Source of the DNA: Bacilli bacterium
Lineage (GTDB): Bacteria; Bacillota_I; Bacilli_A; RF39; UBA660
Reading direction: 5' to 3'
Assembly: GCA_900757295.1 (NCBI GenBank)
Contig: CAAENH010000100.1
Coordinates: 1-6,033, forward strand
Length of the DNA: 6,033 nt
The notes under the pieces are model-generated. The model did not search any database. It worked only from the letters and a program-made list of their open reading frames with translations, and was not told where the DNA came from. Below are positions 5,285 through 6,033 of this stretch, piece by piece. Within the stretch, counting starts at the first letter, position 1. The number at the start of each line of letters is the position of its first letter. The translations under genes and the position numbers were made by a program.

Positions 5285-5300
5285 TGTTTTATGATAATCT
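5264..5300 (-). terminator. Terminator of the ribbon-helix-helix gene
   Basis: On the minus strand AGATTATCA (5300-5292) pairs perfectly with TGATAATCT (5283-5275) around an eight-base loop and is followed by TTTATTTTTAT. It lies 9 bases after the stop codon of the 5309-5647 gene. Confidence 0.75.
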
Positions 5301-5308
5301 CCTAAATA

Positions 5309-5647
5309 TTATTTATTATATTTATCTAAAAATTCTTTCATTGCTATATTTACTAATCTTGTTAGTGAAATTCCTGTTTCCTGTGTTATCTTATTTAAAG
5401 CTTCTGCATTTTCTTTTCTAATCATTACACTTCTATAAATTGTTATCTCATCTTCTGGTTTGGCATAATATTTTACACTTCCTTTAGACAGTAAATCTTC
5501 AATACAAACATTTATCATATCACTAATTGTTGCGTCATAATCTTTATCTACTATTTCTTTTAATCTTGTATATAATCTATCTTCTAAATTTATACTCTTT
5601 TGAACTGTATAATTTGATTTTTTATATAACCTATCTATTGCACTCAT
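5309..5647 (-). CDS. Small DNA-binding regulator with two tandem ribbon-helix-helix-like units
   Basis: This 112-residue protein probably binds DNA. The C-terminal half (about residues 69-110) is a good ribbon-helix-helix candidate: a strand around YRSVMIRKEN, a helix AEALNKITQE, a TGIS turn and the helix LTRLVNIAMKEFL. The N-terminal half (about 13-54) has a similar layout: strand TVQKSINLED, helix RLYTRLKEIVDK, turn, then SDMINVCIEDLL. The two may fold as a single-chain pseudo-dimer, as the repeated halves of F plasmid TraY do. The ATG at 5647 is chosen because GGAGGTG stands just upstream and the promoter's -10 is at 5688-5693; a longer reading from 5788 would run through this promoter and the palindrome. 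Divergent from the 5811 gene and next to a perfect palindrome, it likely regulates itself and that neighbour. No toxin partner is visible downstream, which argues against a simple antitoxin. Confidence 0.75.
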   Translation of the reverse strand: MSAIDRLYKKSNYTVQKSINLEDRLYTRLKEIVDKDYDATISDMINVCIEDLLSKGSVKYYAKPEDEITIYRSVMIRKENAEALNKITQETGISLTRLVNIAMKEFLDKYNK

Positions 5648-5687
5648 ATTACACCTCCAGTAATTAATATATAACCTTTTCACGATT

Positions 5688-5716
5688 ATTATACTTAAAA
5701 CATTTGCAGTATGTAA
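5688..5716 (-). promoter_or_regulatory. Sigma-A promoter of the ribbon-helix-helix gene
   Basis: On the minus strand TTACAT (5716-5711) and a perfect TATAAT (5693-5688) are 17 bases apart, about 40 bases before the ATG. The palindrome at 5724-5747 lies seven bases upstream of the -35. A partial half-site match, CACGA at 5681-5685, lies close to the expected transcription start. Confidence 0.7.
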
Positions 5717-5723
5717 CTTAACT

Positions 5724-5747
5724 TTGTCGTGTATTAATACACGACAA
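5724..5747. promoter_or_regulatory. 24-bp perfect palindrome, candidate shared operator
   Basis: The half-site TTGTCGTGTATT (5724-5735) is followed without a gap by its exact reverse complement (5736-5747). It lies almost midway between the two divergent -35 boxes (7 and 4 bases away), a position suited to control both promoters. It is GC-richer than its surroundings and has no U-run, so it is unlikely to be a terminator. The adjacent ribbon-helix-helix protein is the obvious candidate ligand; binding is inferred. Confidence 0.75.
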
Positions 5748-5751
5748 TAGG

Positions 5752-5780
5752 TTGAATAAAAAGTGTTTTTAATATATAAT
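5752..5780 (+). promoter_or_regulatory. Sigma-A promoter of the 5811 gene
   Basis: TTGAAT (5752-5757) and a perfect TATAAT (5775-5780) are separated by 17 bases, about 30 bases before the ATG. The palindrome ends four bases before the -35, so a bound protein could block or recruit polymerase. Confidence 0.75.
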
Positions 5781-5810
5781 ATGTTCAAATGTTTTGAAAG
5801 GAGGTAAAAT

Positions 5811-6033
5811 ATGCAAGTTTCTGAAAATTGTGTAAGATTACTAAAATCTTTTAATATTTCTGCTTTAAAATCTAATGTTCTAATTGCTGATTTAAAGACA
5901 ATACAATATGGTATAGTTGATGAAAAAAGTGATCCAACTTTAGATTATGATAATTATTGGCATAAACCATTTAGCAAAGATATGCTCAATTTGGTAGATG
6001 AATGGAAAGACAAAGAATTTTCTGAAGATTTAT
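5811..6033 (+). CDS. Unassigned protein, 3' truncated by the window; possible SpoVT-like sensory domain
   Basis: The first 74 codons are open to the window edge. AAAGGAGG (5797-5804) six bases before the ATG and a good promoter make the start secure. The protein has no signal peptide or membrane helix. From memory, the pattern NVLIADLKTIQYGI (about residues 23-36), then a linker, then HKPFSKDMLNLV (about 51-62) resembles the GAF-like C-terminal half of SpoVT (VLICDRDTYIAV followed by YLNKSISEML), without an AbrB DNA-binding part in front. This is a weak resemblance and the function remains unassigned. It shares a regulatory region with the divergent ribbon-helix-helix gene, so the two probably belong to one circuit. 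Confidence 0.8.
   Translation, partial: MQVSENCVRLLKSFNISALKSNVLIADLKTIQYGIVDEKSDPTLDYDNYWHKPFSKDMLNLVDEWKDKEFSEDL

Noticed and set aside
5648..5788. N-terminal extension of the ribbon-helix-helix protein starting at 5788
   Set aside because: It would run through the palindrome and the gene's own promoter, lacks a ribosome binding site, and its translation is unlike the rest; the ATG at 5647 has GGAGGTG.
1..6033. CRISPR array, insertion sequence ends or rRNA/tRNA genes
   Set aside because: No regularly spaced repeats, transposase or terminal inverted repeats, or RNA gene hallmarks are visible; the hairpin arms differ from one another.

Overview
The window is very AT-rich, uses strong AGGAGG-type ribosome binding sites and is closely packed. 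Its protein families are typical of Clostridia (Bacillota), so the likely host is a gut or soil clostridium, possibly near Clostridium or the Peptostreptococcaceae. This assignment rests on composition and remembered protein families, not on a search.

Left part (1-2640), a mobilisation module of a mobile element: the 3' end of an unrecognised gene (1-132), then tnpV (147-539), a short protein known from Tn4451-type elements. About 800 bases without a convincing gene follow, but they are rich in inverted repeats. They hold a terminator (612-648), a dense set of potential RNA or single-stranded DNA stems (about 660-1114) ending in an excellent intrinsic terminator, three large perfect hairpins (1111-1211), and an origin of transfer (1240-1278). 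The oriT has the geometry of the pMV158 oriT, with the nick string TAGTGTG/TTA displayed in a six-base loop. The relaxase that should act there is MobV/Pre (1352-2599), with its catalytic His22 and H-E-H-H metal motif intact. tnpV, the structured region, oriT and mobV together suggest a mobilisable element that borrows another element's conjugation machinery. No recombinase, cargo gene or element end is visible.

Middle part (2641-5308), minus strand: a bidirectional terminator separates the convergent relaxase and anti-sigma genes. An ECF sigma factor gene (3857-4414) overlaps by 8 bases a gene for a one-pass membrane protein placed as its anti-sigma factor (2707-3864). The promoter before the sigma gene, GTAACC-N16-GTCT, looks like an ECF promoter, so the pair is probably autoregulated. 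Upstream on the same strand is a separate gene (4603-5217) for a membrane-anchored extracytoplasmic protein of unknown function, with its own sigma-A promoter and terminator. It is bracketed by a perfect 15-base direct repeat.

Right part (5309-6033): a small regulator with two ribbon-helix-helix-like units in tandem (5309-5647, minus) is divergent from a truncated gene (5811 onward, plus). The first 74 codons of that gene faintly resemble the sensory half of SpoVT. Between them lie two well-formed sigma-A promoters back to back with a perfect 24-base palindrome between their -35 boxes, a likely shared operator.

The parts most worth a second look are the structured region upstream of oriT and the tandem ribbon-helix-helix regulator with its palindrome.
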